A stretch of DNA of 64,000 nt from Acidobacteriota bacterium (GTDB lineage Bacteria > Acidobacteriota > Vicinamibacteria > Vicinamibacterales > SCN-69-37), in contig JADJUS010000004.1 in the NCBI GenBank assembly GCA_016716905.1, forward strand, positions 1,426,001-1,490,000, given 5' to 3'. Below the pieces are notes generated by a model. It did not search any database. It worked only from the letters and a program-made list of their open reading frames with translations, and had not been told where the DNA came from. Numbering within the stretch: the first letter of the stretch is position 1; each line of letters begins with the position of its first letter. The translations under genes and the position numbers were made by a program. Positions 31,624-40,339 of the stretch are shown one piece after another.

Positions 31624-33495
31624 ATGAACTGGGAGGTCTGGGCGTTCCGTCTGGTGTTTGTCGGGTTTGTCGCCGGGTTTGCGGCCCAGATGGCGACGCG
31701 GTGGCGGTTGATCCAGGCGGCGCCGAACAACTTCACCTTTGACCACCTCGGCACGCGCCTGGACCGCTTCATCGCCGAGGTCGTATTTCAGTCGAAGGTG
31801 ATTTCGGCGCGCAAGGCCGTCGGTATTGCGCACCTCGCAGTGTTCTGGGGCTTTGTCGCGTTCGGCGGCTTCACCACGGTGGAGATGTTACGCGGCCTGG
31901 GTGTGGTGGACCTCACCCATACCACCCTGTTCACGATCTACAAATGGGCCCTGATGCCGTTCGCGTCCGGCGTGCTCATCGGCATTGTCGGTCTCGGCAT
32001 TCGCCGCGCGTTTGTGCGGCCCGCCGGTTTGGGTGCGACGGTCTCGAAGGAGTCGCTGCTCATCGCGTCGTTTATCGCCCTGCTGATGATCACGTACTTC
32101 GTGAGCTTCTTCTTCGAGCAAGGCCCGGTCGGACGCGTGAATTGGTGGGTGCACATGCTCATCATTCTGGCGTTCATGGTGCTCGTGCCCAATTCGAAGC
32201 ACCTGCATCTGATCCTGTCTCCGGCGACGGTGTTCCTGAAGTCACCGATTCTAGGCACGGTGCCGAATCTGGATTTCGAGAAAGAGGAAGTGGGCCTGGA
32301 GACGGTGAAAGACCTGCCTTCCAAAGCCGTGCTCGACGCCTTCACCTGCGTAGAGTGCGGACGATGCCAGGACAATTGCCCCGCGTTCGGTACGGGGAAA
32401 CGGCTGAATCCGAAGACGCTGATCCTGCAGAACGAAGATGCGTTGCTGGCGGGGGAGCGCGACAAGAAACTGGTCGATGTCTACGATCAGGACGTGTTGT
32501 GGCAGTGCACCACCTGCGGCGCCTGCGAGCAGGCCTGCCCGGTGGGTGTCGAACACCTGCCGACGATTATCGGAGCCCGGCGAGGCCTCGTCTCCAATGG
32601 CGAAGCGCCCGAGTTCCTGACGCCGCTGTTCACCAATCTTGAACGTCGGCAGAACATCTGGGGCCTCATGTACGACCAGCGCGCGAAGTTCGTGCAGGCG
32701 GCCACGCTCGAGACCTTCGACCCCACCAAACACGAATACCTGATCTGGCTCGGGTGCGCGGGCGCGTTCGAAGCCGACTACCAGAAGTCCATGCGCTCGT
32801 TGTTCGACCTGCTGCGGGCGAAGGGAAAGACGTTCGGCGTGTTGTCCAAGGAACGCTGCACGGGTGATGTCGCAAAGCGCACCGGCAACGAGTACATGTA
32901 TCAGGAACTGGCGACGCAGAACATCGCCGACCTGCGGGCATCAGGCGTGAAGAAGATCGTCACGTCCTGCCCACATTGCGTGAAGACGATTGGGCACGAC
33001 TACAAGATGATGGGGTACGAGGTGGAAACCGTCCACTCGGCCTCGCTCGTCGAAGAACTGACGCGCGACGTGATGCTCCAGTGGCGCGAGCGAGAAAACG
33101 TGACGTATCACGACCCGTGTTATCTCGGACGATACGCCGACGTCCACGCGGAGCCGCGGGCCTTGCTGGAACGATTTGGCGCGTCCATCACCGAGCCGGC
33201 GCGGCACGGCGACAATCCCTTTTGCTGCGGCGCAGGCGGTGGCTTGTTGTTCGAAGAGCACGAGTCAGGCAAACGCATCAGTCAGGAGCGGTTTGAACAA
33301 CTGCAGAACACCGGCGCCGGCACCGTGGTGATGGCGTGCCCGTTCTGTTCAATCATGCTCAAGGGCGCGCAGGCGAGCACAAACGCGCCCGTGCAGATGG
33401 TGGACCTGATGACCTGGGTGGACGGCAAGATGAAGGCAGTCAAGCCGCGGTGCGCGCCGGCTGAGGCGGGACAGCCGCAGGCCGAGACACATTGA
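31624..33495 (+). CDS. Membrane iron-sulfur protein, EtfD-type ETF:(mena)quinone oxidoreductase
   Basis: 623 residues. Five or six membrane helices (about 5-25, 68-90, 105-130, 148-170, 180-200) form a NarI-like haem b domain. Then come two 4Fe-4S ferredoxin motifs (CVECGRCQDNCPAF and CTTCGACEQACPVG) and two CCG domains (CGAGGG in FCCGAGGGLLF; SCPHC; ACPFC). This HdrD/GlpC-like build is that of EtfD/EMO proteins, which accept electrons from EtfAB and reduce menaquinone. The presence of etfBA and menaquinone genes in the window supports this role, though the gene is not adjacent to etfBA. The other possibility is a respiratory heterodisulfide-reductase-like protein of unknown donor. Confidence 0.82.
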   Translation: MNWEVWAFRLVFVGFVAGFAAQMATRWRLIQAAPNNFTFDHLGTRLDRFIAEVVFQSKVISARKAVGIAHLAVFWGFVAFGGFTTVEMLRGLGVVDLTHTTLFTIYKWALMPFASGVLIGIVGLGIRRAFVRPAGLGATVSKESLLIASFIALLMITYFVSFFFEQGPVGRVNWWVHMLIILAFMVLVPNSKHLHLILSPATVFLKSPILGTVPNLDFEKEEVGLETVKDLPSKAVLDAFTCVECGRCQDNCPAFGTGKRLNPKTLILQNEDALLAGERDKKLVDVYDQDVLWQCTTCGACEQACPVGVEHLPTIIGARRGLVSNGEAPEFLTPLFTNLERRQNIWGLMYDQRAKFVQAATLETFDPTKHEYLIWLGCAGAFEADYQKSMRSLFDLLRAKGKTFGVLSKERCTGDVAKRTGNEYMYQELATQNIADLRASGVKKIVTSCPHCVKTIGHDYKMMGYEVETVHSASLVEELTRDVMLQWRERENVTYHDPCYLGRYADVHAEPRALLERFGASITEPARHGDNPFCCGAGGGLLFEEHESGKRISQERFEQLQNTGAGTVVMACPFCSIMLKGAQASTNAPVQMVDLMTWVDGKMKAVKPRCAPAEAGQPQAETH

Positions 33496-34163
33496 TGGCT
33501 GCCACCGAGTCGTCGTGGCGGCAGTCGCGACTCAAACGCGCCCAGGTGCGCGCGATCGCGTCCGTCGGGTGGCCGGTCATCGAGGGGTTGGGCGGCACCT
33601 ACACGTGGCGGGTGCTCGGGCAGCAACATCTGGACCGCCTGGACGATGAGGGGGTTGCCCCGATCCATGCGTTCTGGCACGGCCGGGTGCTGGCCGCTAC
33701 ACTGTTCTTTCGCGACCGCGGCATCGTGGTGATCACGAGCGAAAACTTCGATGGCGAGTGGATCGCGCGCATCATCGCGAAGTTCGGCTACGGCACCGCC
33801 CGCGGCTCATCGTCGCGCGGTGGCGCGCGGGCGCTGGTGCAACTGCGGCGCGATCTTGCGGCCGGCCGGCCCGTTGCCTTCACCGTGGATGGCCCTCGTG
33901 GCCCTGCGCGGGTCGCACAGCCAGGGGCCCTGTGGCTGGCCGGCGCCACCGGTCATCCCATCCTGCCGTTCCACATCGAGGCCGACCACGCGTGGACCGC
34001 GCGAAGCTGGGACCGCCACCAGATTCCCAAGCCCGGCGCCACGCTCAGCGTGGCGATAGGCGAGCCGATGTATGTGGACGGCACCGATGACGAAGTGGTT
34101 GAGGCCGCGCGGGTGGACCTGGAGTTGCGCCTCCGCGCGCTCGAACAGTCGCTAAAGGCGTAA
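33495..34163 (+). CDS. DUF374 lysophospholipid/lipid A acyltransferase family protein
   Basis: 222 residues. It belongs to the DUF374 branch of LPLAT acyltransferases: FWHGRVLAATLFFRDRG, then SENFDGEWIARIIAKFGYGTARGSSSRGGARAL and FTVDGPRGPARVAQPGALWLA. Members are linked to lipid A or membrane-lipid acylation. ATG 33495 overlaps the stop of the preceding gene by 1 base, and it ends next to the hydrolase gene. Exact acceptor unknown. Confidence 0.8.
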   Translation: MAATESSWRQSRLKRAQVRAIASVGWPVIEGLGGTYTWRVLGQQHLDRLDDEGVAPIHAFWHGRVLAATLFFRDRGIVVITSENFDGEWIARIIAKFGYGTARGSSSRGGARALVQLRRDLAAGRPVAFTVDGPRGPARVAQPGALWLAGATGHPILPFHIEADHAWTARSWDRHQIPKPGATLSVAIGEPMYVDGTDDEVVEAARVDLELRLRALEQSLKA

Positions 34164-35078
34164 ATGCTGCTGTTTTCTTCTCCCCGATTTTCCGAACATT
34201 CACCGCCCCCCGGCCACCCCGAACGAATCGAGCGCGGGCAGGTATTCGAGGCGGTTGCTGAGTCGTTTCGCGCCGGTGGCGGGGCGATCGGGCCGTCGCG
34301 GATGGCCACGCGCGAGGAACTCGCACGAATCCACACAGCCGCGTACCTCGACACGATCGAGTCGTTGGCCGGACGCGCGGCCACGCTTGATGCCGACACG
34401 TTTACCAGTCCGGAGTCGTGGGACGTCGCGCGTCTGGCTGCCGGCGCGGCCATAGACGCGGCGCGCCACGCCTGGGCGACTGGCGAGGCCGCGATGGCCC
34501 TGGTGCGCCCTCCGGGGCACCACGCCGAACCGGACAAGGCGATGGGCTTTTGTCTCTACAGCAATATCGCGATTGCGGCTGCGGCCCTCCGGGCCGACGG
34601 GGTCGAACGCGTCGCGATCGTGGACTTTGATGTCCACCACGGAAACGGCACCCAGGCCGCCTTCTACGACGACCCGAATGTGTTCTTCGCGTCCAGTCAT
34701 CAATACCCCTACTGGCCCGGCAGCGGAGCCGCGACCGAACGGGGCACGGGTGCAGGAGAGGGCACCACGCTGAACCTGCCTCTGCGCGCTGGTGCGACGG
34801 ATGCGGACGTGCTGAGGGGCTATGAGCAGCACCTCCTGCCGTCGCTGCAGGCCTTCTCGCCTCAGGTGCTGTTGATCTCGGCCGGTTACGATGCGCACCA
34901 GTTCGACCCGCTCGGCGGCCTCCGGATGACCACCGAGGGTTTCCGCTCACTCGTCCGGATACTTGCCAACGTCGGCCGCCGCACCTGCGGTGGCCGGATC
35001 ATGGCCATCACCGAAGGCGGCTACCACCTCGACTCCCTCCGCGCGGGGGTCGAAGTCACGATCGACGAATTGAAGTAA
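34164..35078 (+). CDS. Histone deacetylase/AcuC-family hydrolase
   Basis: 304 residues. Class II HDAC-like fold: RPPGHHAEPDKAMGFC (tandem His), VDFDVHHGNGTQAAF (metal Asp/His), SSHQYPYWPGSG and ISAGYDAHQFDPLGG (metal Asp). All metal ligands look intact. Bacterial members remove acetyl groups from polyamines or protein lysines; the substrate here is not known. It starts directly at the end of the acyltransferase gene. Its TAA stop is part of the left arm of the palindromic element downstream. Confidence 0.9.
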   Translation: MLLFSSPRFSEHSPPPGHPERIERGQVFEAVAESFRAGGGAIGPSRMATREELARIHTAAYLDTIESLAGRAATLDADTFTSPESWDVARLAAGAAIDAARHAWATGEAAMALVRPPGHHAEPDKAMGFCLYSNIAIAAAALRADGVERVAIVDFDVHHGNGTQAAFYDDPNVFFASSHQYPYWPGSGAATERGTGAGEGTTLNLPLRAGATDADVLRGYEQHLLPSLQAFSPQVLLISAGYDAHQFDPLGGLRMTTEGFRSLVRILANVGRRTCGGRIMAITEGGYHLDSLRAGVEVTIDELK

Positions 35079-35217
35079 GGGGACGGGTGTCGATCTGTGG
35101 AAAATTCCGGAACCGGAAAAGACGTCGGGTATCTTTTTCGTTGCCGGTGAAGCGAAAAAGACACCCGACGTCTTTTCCGATGCGCGAGTTTTCCACAGAT
35201 CGACACCCGTCCCCCTT
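35077..35217. repeat. 141-base nested palindromic element between the HDAC gene and leuS
   Basis: Arms 35077-35140 and 35153-35217 pair almost throughout. Outer module: GGGGACGGGTGTCGATCTG followed by TGGAAAA. Inner module: GGAAAAGACGTCGGGTGTC followed by TTTTTCG. The outer module recurs at 40144-40227 and 40254-40324; the inner one recurs inside the deaminase gene at 9851-9956. REP/BIME-like. Confidence 0.92.
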
Positions 35218-35222
35218 AAAAT
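35217..35222 (+). promoter_or_regulatory. Candidate -10 box (TAAAAT) for leuS
   Basis: TAAAAT lies at the edge of the palindromic element, 6 bases before the GTG start of leuS, with no ribosome binding site. Possible leaderless start; no good -35. Confidence 0.35.
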
Positions 35223-35228
35223 ATCGGT

Positions 35229-37760
35229 GTGAGTTACCATCCGCAAGACATCGAGAAGAAGTGGCAGAAGCACTGGGCTGACACCCGGGCGTTTGAGGTC
35301 ACCGAAGACCCGACCAGGCCGAAGTTTTATTGCCTGGAGATGTTCGCGTATCCGTCCGGGCACGCGCATGTCGGCCACGTCCGCAACTACATGATCGGCG
35401 ACATCATGGCCCGGTCCATGCGGATGCGCGGGTTCAACGTGCTGCATCCCTTCGGGTGGGACGCGTTTGGCCTGCCGGCGGAAAACGCCGCCATCAAGAA
35501 CAACCTGCACCCGGAACAGTGGACGCTCGACAACATCGCCCACATGAAAGGGCAGTTGCAGCGTCTGGGCATCAGCTACTCGTGGGAGCGCGAGTTGGCC
35601 ACCTGCATGCCCGACTACTACCGCTGGAATCAGTGGCTGTTCACACGCATGTTCGAACGTGGGCTTGCCTATCGCCGGCGCTCGAACGTGAACTGGTGCG
35701 AAAGCTGCCAGACCGTGCTCGCCAACGAACAGGTCGTTGATGGCGGCTGCTGGCGTTGCGGCACGCCCGTAACCCAGCGGGAGTTGGAACAGTGGTGCCT
35801 GCGCATCACCGCCTACGCCGATGAACTCCTGAAGGCCGCCGAAGGTCTGACGCAGTGGCCCGAGAAGGTGCTGACGATGCAGCAGAACTGGATCGGGCGC
35901 TCCGAAGGCGCCCGCGTCAGTTTCGCCCCGACCCCAGGACCCCAGGACCCCGGGACTCCGATCGAAGTCTTCACGACCCGCATCGACACCATCTTCGGCG
36001 CGATGTTCGTGCTGCTCGCGCCAGAGCATCCGCTGGTCGAACAGTTCGCCGCCCAGTCGGCAGACCCAGCGGCCTTCCGTGCGCAGGTCGCGAAGTTCCG
36101 CGGTCAGGATAAAACTGCGCGTATGAGCGGCGAAGTCGAGAAAGAAGGCTTCGATACCGGACGCACGGCGGTGAATCCCTTCACAGGCCAGCCCGTGCCC
36201 GTGTGGGTGGCCAACTTCGTGCTCGGCGAATACGGCACGGGTGCGGTCATGGGTGTGCCCGGCCACGACCAGCGCGACTTCGAGTTCGCCCGCAAGTACA
36301 ACCTCCCCGTGCGCATCGTCGTCCAGCCTGAAGGCGAGTCGCTTGACGCGGACACGATGACTGCCGCCTACGACGGCGACGGCGTGCTCGTGGAGTCGGG
36401 GCAGTGGAACGGCCTGGCGTGGCCCGAGGCGAATCGGAAGATGACCGCCGAAGCGAAGGCGCGCGGCATCGGCGAAGGCACCGTGCAGTATCGGCTGAAG
36501 GACTGGGGCATTTCACGGCAGCGTTACTGGGGCACGCCGATCCCGATCATTCACTGCCCGTCGTGTGGAATGGTTGCGGTGCCAGACGCAGACCTCCCAG
36601 TGGTGTTGCCCAAGGTCACGGAGTTTACCGGCCGCGGCAGCTCGCCACTCGCGCACGTGCCCGAGTTCGTGAACGTGGCCTGCCCCAAATGCGGCGGCGC
36701 AGCCAGACGCGAGACGGACACGATGGACACGTTCGTGGACTCGTCGTGGTACTTCTATCGCTTCTGCGATCCGCATAACGATCAGTTGCCGTTCGATCCG
36801 GCCAAGGTGGCGTATTGGGGCCCGGTCGATTTCTACAGCGGAGGCGTGGAACACGCCATCCTCCACCTGATCTATTCGCGGTTCTTCAGCCGCGTGTTCC
36901 GTGACATCGGGCTGGTCACCATCGATGAACCGTTCACGCGCCTGCTGACGCAGGGCATGGTGCTGAAAGATGGCGCCGTCATGTCCAAGTCCAAGGGCAA
37001 CGTCGTGGATCCCGACGACATGATCGCGTCGTTTGGCGCCGACGCACTGCGCTTGTACGTGATGTTCGTCGCCCCTCCCGAGAAGGAAGTGGAATGGACC
37101 GATACCGGCCTTGAAGGCGCGTTCCGTTTCCTCAATCGCGTGTGGCGCGTCGTGGTGCATACCTCCGCAGCTGCACAGCAGGCGCCAGCCACTTCGGGTC
37201 TGGTGTTTGACGATGCGGAACGGGCGATGCGGCGGAAGACGCACAGCACCATCCGGCGCGTCACGCAGGACATCAACCCCCGTGTGCATCTGAACACGGC
37301 GGTCGCCGCGTTGATGGAACTGGTGAACGAGCTGTACGCCTTCTGTGAGCTGCGCGGTGCGCGTCCGCTGGGCGTGGATGATGAACCGCCGGCCGTCGTG
37401 GAGAGGCCAGAGACCGCAGCGGTGTTGCGCGAGGCGACCGAGGCTCTGGTCCTCATGTTGTCGCCCTTCACCCCGCACATGTGCGAGGAACTCTGGGAGC
37501 ACCTGGGCCATACGGACGGTGTGGTGGCGGCCGGGTGGCCATCGTGCGACGAGGATGCCGCGCGCGAGGAATCGATTGAATTGCCCGTCCAGGTCAATGG
37601 CAAGGTGCGGGGACGCATCCTGGTGCCGGTGGATTCCACCGTTGAAGCCAATATTGAGGTGGCCCTGGCATCGCCGGGTGTGATGCCCTACCTCCAGGGC
37701 AAAACCATCGTGAAAATTGTCCACACCCCGGGCCGGCCGGTGAGTATCGTGGTCAAATGA
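35229..37760 (+). CDS. leuS: Leucyl-tRNA synthetase
   Basis: 843 residues. Class I synthetase: FAYPSGHAHVGHVRNYMIGD (HIGH motif) and MSKSKGN (KMSKS) near residue 580, with the CP1 editing domain at about 220-400 and a zinc-type Cys cluster CPSCGM at about 440. GTG start 35229 gives the normal N-terminus SYHPQDIEKKWQKHW. It overlaps lptE by 4 bases. The order leuS-lptE-holA is the same as in E. coli. Confidence 0.96.
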   Translation: MSYHPQDIEKKWQKHWADTRAFEVTEDPTRPKFYCLEMFAYPSGHAHVGHVRNYMIGDIMARSMRMRGFNVLHPFGWDAFGLPAENAAIKNNLHPEQWTLDNIAHMKGQLQRLGISYSWERELATCMPDYYRWNQWLFTRMFERGLAYRRRSNVNWCESCQTVLANEQVVDGGCWRCGTPVTQRELEQWCLRITAYADELLKAAEGLTQWPEKVLTMQQNWIGRSEGARVSFAPTPGPQDPGTPIEVFTTRIDTIFGAMFVLLAPEHPLVEQFAAQSADPAAFRAQVAKFRGQDKTARMSGEVEKEGFDTGRTAVNPFTGQPVPVWVANFVLGEYGTGAVMGVPGHDQRDFEFARKYNLPVRIVVQPEGESLDADTMTAAYDGDGVLVESGQWNGLAWPEANRKMTAEAKARGIGEGTVQYRLKDWGISRQRYWGTPIPIIHCPSCGMVAVPDADLPVVLPKVTEFTGRGSSPLAHVPEFVNVACPKCGGAARRETDTMDTFVDSSWYFYRFCDPHNDQLPFDPAKVAYWGPVDFYSGGVEHAILHLIYSRFFSRVFRDIGLVTIDEPFTRLLTQGMVLKDGAVMSKSKGNVVDPDDMIASFGADALRLYVMFVAPPEKEVEWTDTGLEGAFRFLNRVWRVVVHTSAAAQQAPATSGLVFDDAERAMRRKTHSTIRRVTQDINPRVHLNTAVAALMELVNELYAFCELRGARPLGVDDEPPAVVERPETAAVLREATEALVLMLSPFTPHMCEELWEHLGHTDGVVAAGWPSCDEDAAREESIELPVQVNGKVRGRILVPVDSTVEANIEVALASPGVMPYLQGKTIVKIVHTPGRPVSIVVK

Positions 37761-38329
37761 CAGGACAGACTGTGAGGGTGAAGATGACCACGATGAGACG
37801 GGTGCTGGCCGGGATGATGGCCGTGGCCTGTGTCGCCGCCTCCGGATGCGGATACGCACTCTCGGGCCGGGGGTCGTTCCTGCCCGACTACATCCAGGTG
37901 GTGGGCGTACCGGCGTTCATCAACAATTCATCGGTGTTTGAGATCGATCGCGTCCTGACCGATCGCGTTCGCACGGAGTTTGGCGGACGCGGCAAGTACC
38001 GCGTGCAGCCGGATACCAACAACGTGGATGCGATCCTCATTGGCACCATCACCAGTGTGCGAACGGACGGCTCGTCGTTCACGGCCGACAGCCAGGCGTC
38101 CCGGGTTCGACTCACGGTCACCGCGTCATTCCAGTTTCGGGATGTTCGCGACAATAAGGTCCTCTGGTCCAACCCGTCGATGCGTTACACGGAAGAATAT
38201 GAGACCGCCAGTGCCGGCAGCACGGCCGGGGATGCGACGGCGTTTTTCGGACAGAACGCCAATGCCATGGAGCGCATGGCCCAGAACTTCGCTCGTTCCG
38301 TCGTGACCTCCATCCTCGAGGCGTTTTAG
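37757..38329 (+). CDS. lptE: LPS-assembly lipoprotein LptE-like
   Basis: 190 residues (or about 181 from ATG 37784). Signal peptide with lipobox AASGC, then GYALSGRGSFLP, typical of LptE in this phylum. LptE plugs LptD and helps LPS reach the cell surface. The family is weakly conserved, but the place between leuS and holA is the one known from proteobacteria. The starts ATG 37757 and ATG 37784 are both possible; the shorter one gives a cleaner signal peptide. Confidence 0.8.
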   Translation: MTGQTVRVKMTTMRRVLAGMMAVACVAASGCGYALSGRGSFLPDYIQVVGVPAFINNSSVFEIDRVLTDRVRTEFGGRGKYRVQPDTNNVDAILIGTITSVRTDGSSFTADSQASRVRLTVTASFQFRDVRDNKVLWSNPSMRYTEEYETASAGSTAGDATAFFGQNANAMERMAQNFARSVVTSILEAF

Positions 38330-38338
38330 GACACACCC

Positions 38339-39388
38339 GTGCCCAATCTTGACGTGGCCGCCCTTCGTAAACATCTGGCGGCCCGGACGCTGAGCCGCGT
38401 GTACGTCTTCCTCGGCGAAGACGTGAAACTTGTGGATGCGATGGTGGATGCCGTGGAGGCCACCGTGGACGTCGCTGACCGGCCATTTGCCGTAGACCGC
38501 GTGTATGCCGGCGAAAACGGCGGCGCGCCGGTGGACATCGCGGCGTCCTGCCGCAGCCTGCCCATGCTCGGCGATCGCCGCCTCGTCATTGTCATGCGTG
38601 CCGAACGGTTGTTGAAGCCCAAGCGAGCCGGCAAGGCGACCGACGAGGAAGAAGAGGTGGAAGACACGCCCGCGGACGGGGAGAGCGCAGCCACAGACCT
38701 CACACCGCTGGAAGACTACGTGGCCGCTCCCTCGGAGTTTGCGACGCTGGTGTTTGTGGCGACTGAAATCGATCGGACGCGCCGGTTCACCAAGAAACTG
38801 ATCGAGAAGGCGCAGGTGGTGGAGTTCAAGGGGATCCGCGCCGAGGCACGATCCGGTCCCGCTGGAGCGAATGCCGCGATGGCGCAGGCGCGGACGTTTG
38901 TGCAGGACGAGATGACACGCGAGGGCCGGACCATGGAACCGGCTGCCGTGGCAATGCTCACCAGGCGCTCGGGCGCTGACATCTCCAAGTTGAGAGGCGA
39001 CATCGAGCGGCTGCTGCTCTTTGTGGCCGGGCGGAAGGCCATCACCGTGGCTGACGTGGAGAGTGTGGCGTCCGACGGCGCCACGGTTCAGGACGACTGG
39101 GCCGTGACCAACGCCATCAGCGCCGGTGATGCGGCGCTGGGGTTGAGGGAGTTGGCGCTGCGTTTCGAGCGCGGCGATTCGCCTCACGGCATCGTGGGGC
39201 AGTTGCGGTGGTGGGTGTCGAACCAGTTGGCGTCTGGCGCGCCCGATCGCGTCAAGCCTGCCCTGGATGCGCTGTTGCGCACCGACCTGGCGCTCAAAAG
39301 CTCAGGAGGGGAGGACCAGGTGCTGCTTGAGCGCCTGGTGGTGGAACTGACCGGGCGACCGCTTACGCGGTCGCGGTCTTCTTGGTGA
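38339..39388 (+). CDS. holA: DNA polymerase III delta subunit
   Basis: 349 residues from GTG 38339. VYVFLGEDVKLVDAMVDAV opening, an acidic insert (EEEEVEDTPADGE), TRRSGADISKLRGDIERLLLFV and a C-terminal domain with ALRFERGDSPHGIVGQLRWWV. It loads the beta clamp as part of the clamp loader. The last 26 bases overlap the convergent rpsT gene, so the tail TRSRSSW is read from rpsT antisense sequence. Confidence 0.9.
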   Translation: MPNLDVAALRKHLAARTLSRVYVFLGEDVKLVDAMVDAVEATVDVADRPFAVDRVYAGENGGAPVDIAASCRSLPMLGDRRLVIVMRAERLLKPKRAGKATDEEEEVEDTPADGESAATDLTPLEDYVAAPSEFATLVFVATEIDRTRRFTKKLIEKAQVVEFKGIRAEARSGPAGANAAMAQARTFVQDEMTREGRTMEPAAVAMLTRRSGADISKLRGDIERLLLFVAGRKAITVADVESVASDGATVQDDWAVTNAISAGDAALGLRELALRFERGDSPHGIVGQLRWWVSNQLASGAPDRVKPALDALLRTDLALKSSGGEDQVLLERLVVELTGRPLTRSRSSW

Positions 39389-39638
39389 GCTTCTTGACGA
39401 TCCGCGACTTGTAACGGCCGGCCGTGTTGTCGTGGATGATCTTCTTCGCCGACATCTTGTCGATCAGCGAGAAGGTCTTGCTGAGCGAGGCCTTGGCGGC
39501 TGCGGTGTCGCCCGAGTCAATGGCCGCGCGGATGGCCTTGAGGCCGCTCCGGAGCTTCGATCGGAGTTCGCGGTTGTGTTCGGTGCGCTTGATGGTCTGG
39601 CGATTGGCTTTTACCGCCGATTTGTGTCGAGTGGCCAC
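39363..39638 (-). CDS. rpsT: Ribosomal protein S20
   Basis: 91 residues, basic, GTG start (39636-39638). ATRHKSAVKANRQTIKRTEHN is the S20 opening. GTGAGGTTTTCC supplies the ribosome binding site. Its 3' end overlaps holA by 26 bases in the opposite direction. Confidence 0.95.
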   Translation of the reverse strand: MATRHKSAVKANRQTIKRTEHNRELRSKLRSGLKAIRAAIDSGDTAAAKASLSKTFSLIDKMSAKKIIHDNTAGRYKSRIVKKLTKKTATA

Positions 39639-39688
39639 TGCTGGAAAACCTCACTTATTGGGATCCTGACGTGGACCCGAAACATCGA

Positions 39689-39697
39689 AGTATACCA
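39689..39697 (-). promoter_or_regulatory. Extended -10 promoter of rpsT
   Basis: TGGTATACT on the minus strand is an extended -10 element (TGn plus TATACT), about 50 bases before the rpsT start; no -35 is needed for this type. Confidence 0.55.
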
Positions 39698-39712
39698 TTG
39701 CTGGCCCCACTC

Positions 39713-40141
39713 CTAGCCCCACCCGGACCCCTCGCCGCCCTCCTTGGCCTGGCGTAGGCGCCGTTTCTCGCGTTTTCCAGGGGCCACCTCCGGGCCGCGG
39801 GTGCGCTGGGGGCCGGCCAGCCGGGCCATTTCCAGCATGGCCTTCACCTGGGGTGAGGGCTCGGGTGTGACGTCTTCGTAGAGCGCCCTGGCCAGAGCCT
39901 TGGCCATGTGGTGGCTGGCCAGGCCCAGCACGATCACCCGCTGGCGCACTCCGCGGGGCCGCGAAACCTCCACCACGTCGCCGAGCCTGAGCGGCCGCTG
40001 CGCTTTTGCCGGCTGGCCGTTGACCTCCACCTTGCCGCCCTTGCAGGCCCGTTGCGCTTCCGACCGCGTCTTGCACAAACACGCCACGTCCAGCCAGACA
40101 TCGAGGCGGCAGGGGGTGCTGATTTCGGGATCGGGGCTCAT
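39713..40141 (-). CDS. S4-domain RNA-binding protein (HslR-like)
   Basis: 142 residues. RLDVWLDVACLCKTRSEAQRACKGGKVEVNGQPAKAQRPL is an S4 RNA-binding domain; the C-terminal half is basic and Pro/Arg-rich. HslR-type proteins bind stalled 50S subunits carrying peptidyl-tRNA. The ATG (40139-40141) is immediately followed upstream by a palindromic element, so no ribosome binding site is visible. Confidence 0.8.
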   Translation of the reverse strand: MSPDPEISTPCRLDVWLDVACLCKTRSEAQRACKGGKVEVNGQPAKAQRPLRLGDVVEVSRPRGVRQRVIVLGLASHHMAKALARALYEDVTPEPSPQVKAMLEMARLAGPQRTRGPEVAPGKREKRRLRQAKEGGEGSGWG

Positions 40142-40227
40142 AAGGGGACGGGTGTCTACCTGTGGAAAACTCCCGGAACAACGTTACCCGAGTTCCCGGA
40201 GTTTTCCACAGGTAGACACCCGTCCCC
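40142..40227. repeat. Palindromic element, copy 1 of a tandem pair
   Basis: Arms 40144-40178 and 40193-40227 (GGGGACGGGTGTCTACCTG then TGGAAAACTCC) form a near-perfect 35-base inverted repeat. It starts one base upstream of the S4 gene's start codon. Confidence 0.92.
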
Positions 40228-40253
40228 CTCTCATTCGAGATCCAGGAAGAGAG

Positions 40254-40324
40254 GGGGACGGGTGTCGATCTGTGGAAAACTCGCCGGTTGAAAACGAGTT
40301 TCCCACAGATCGACACCCGTCCCC
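40254..40324. repeat. Palindromic element, copy 2 of a tandem pair
   Basis: Arms 40254-40283 and 40295-40324 (GGGGACGGGTGTCGATCTG then TGGAAAACTCG) pair over 30 bases with one mismatch. Separated from copy 1 by a 26-base spacer whose ends also pair (CCCTCTC/GAGAGGG). Ends 15 bases before the M14 peptidase start. Confidence 0.92.
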
Positions 40325-40326
40325 TT

Positions 40327-40332
40327 TATCAT
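40327..40332 (+). promoter_or_regulatory. Candidate -10 box (TATCAT) for the M14 peptidase gene
   Basis: TATCAT lies between the palindromic element and ATG 40340, 7 bases before the start codon; no ribosome binding site. Possible leaderless start. Confidence 0.35.
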
Positions 40333-40339
40333 TTGGGTC

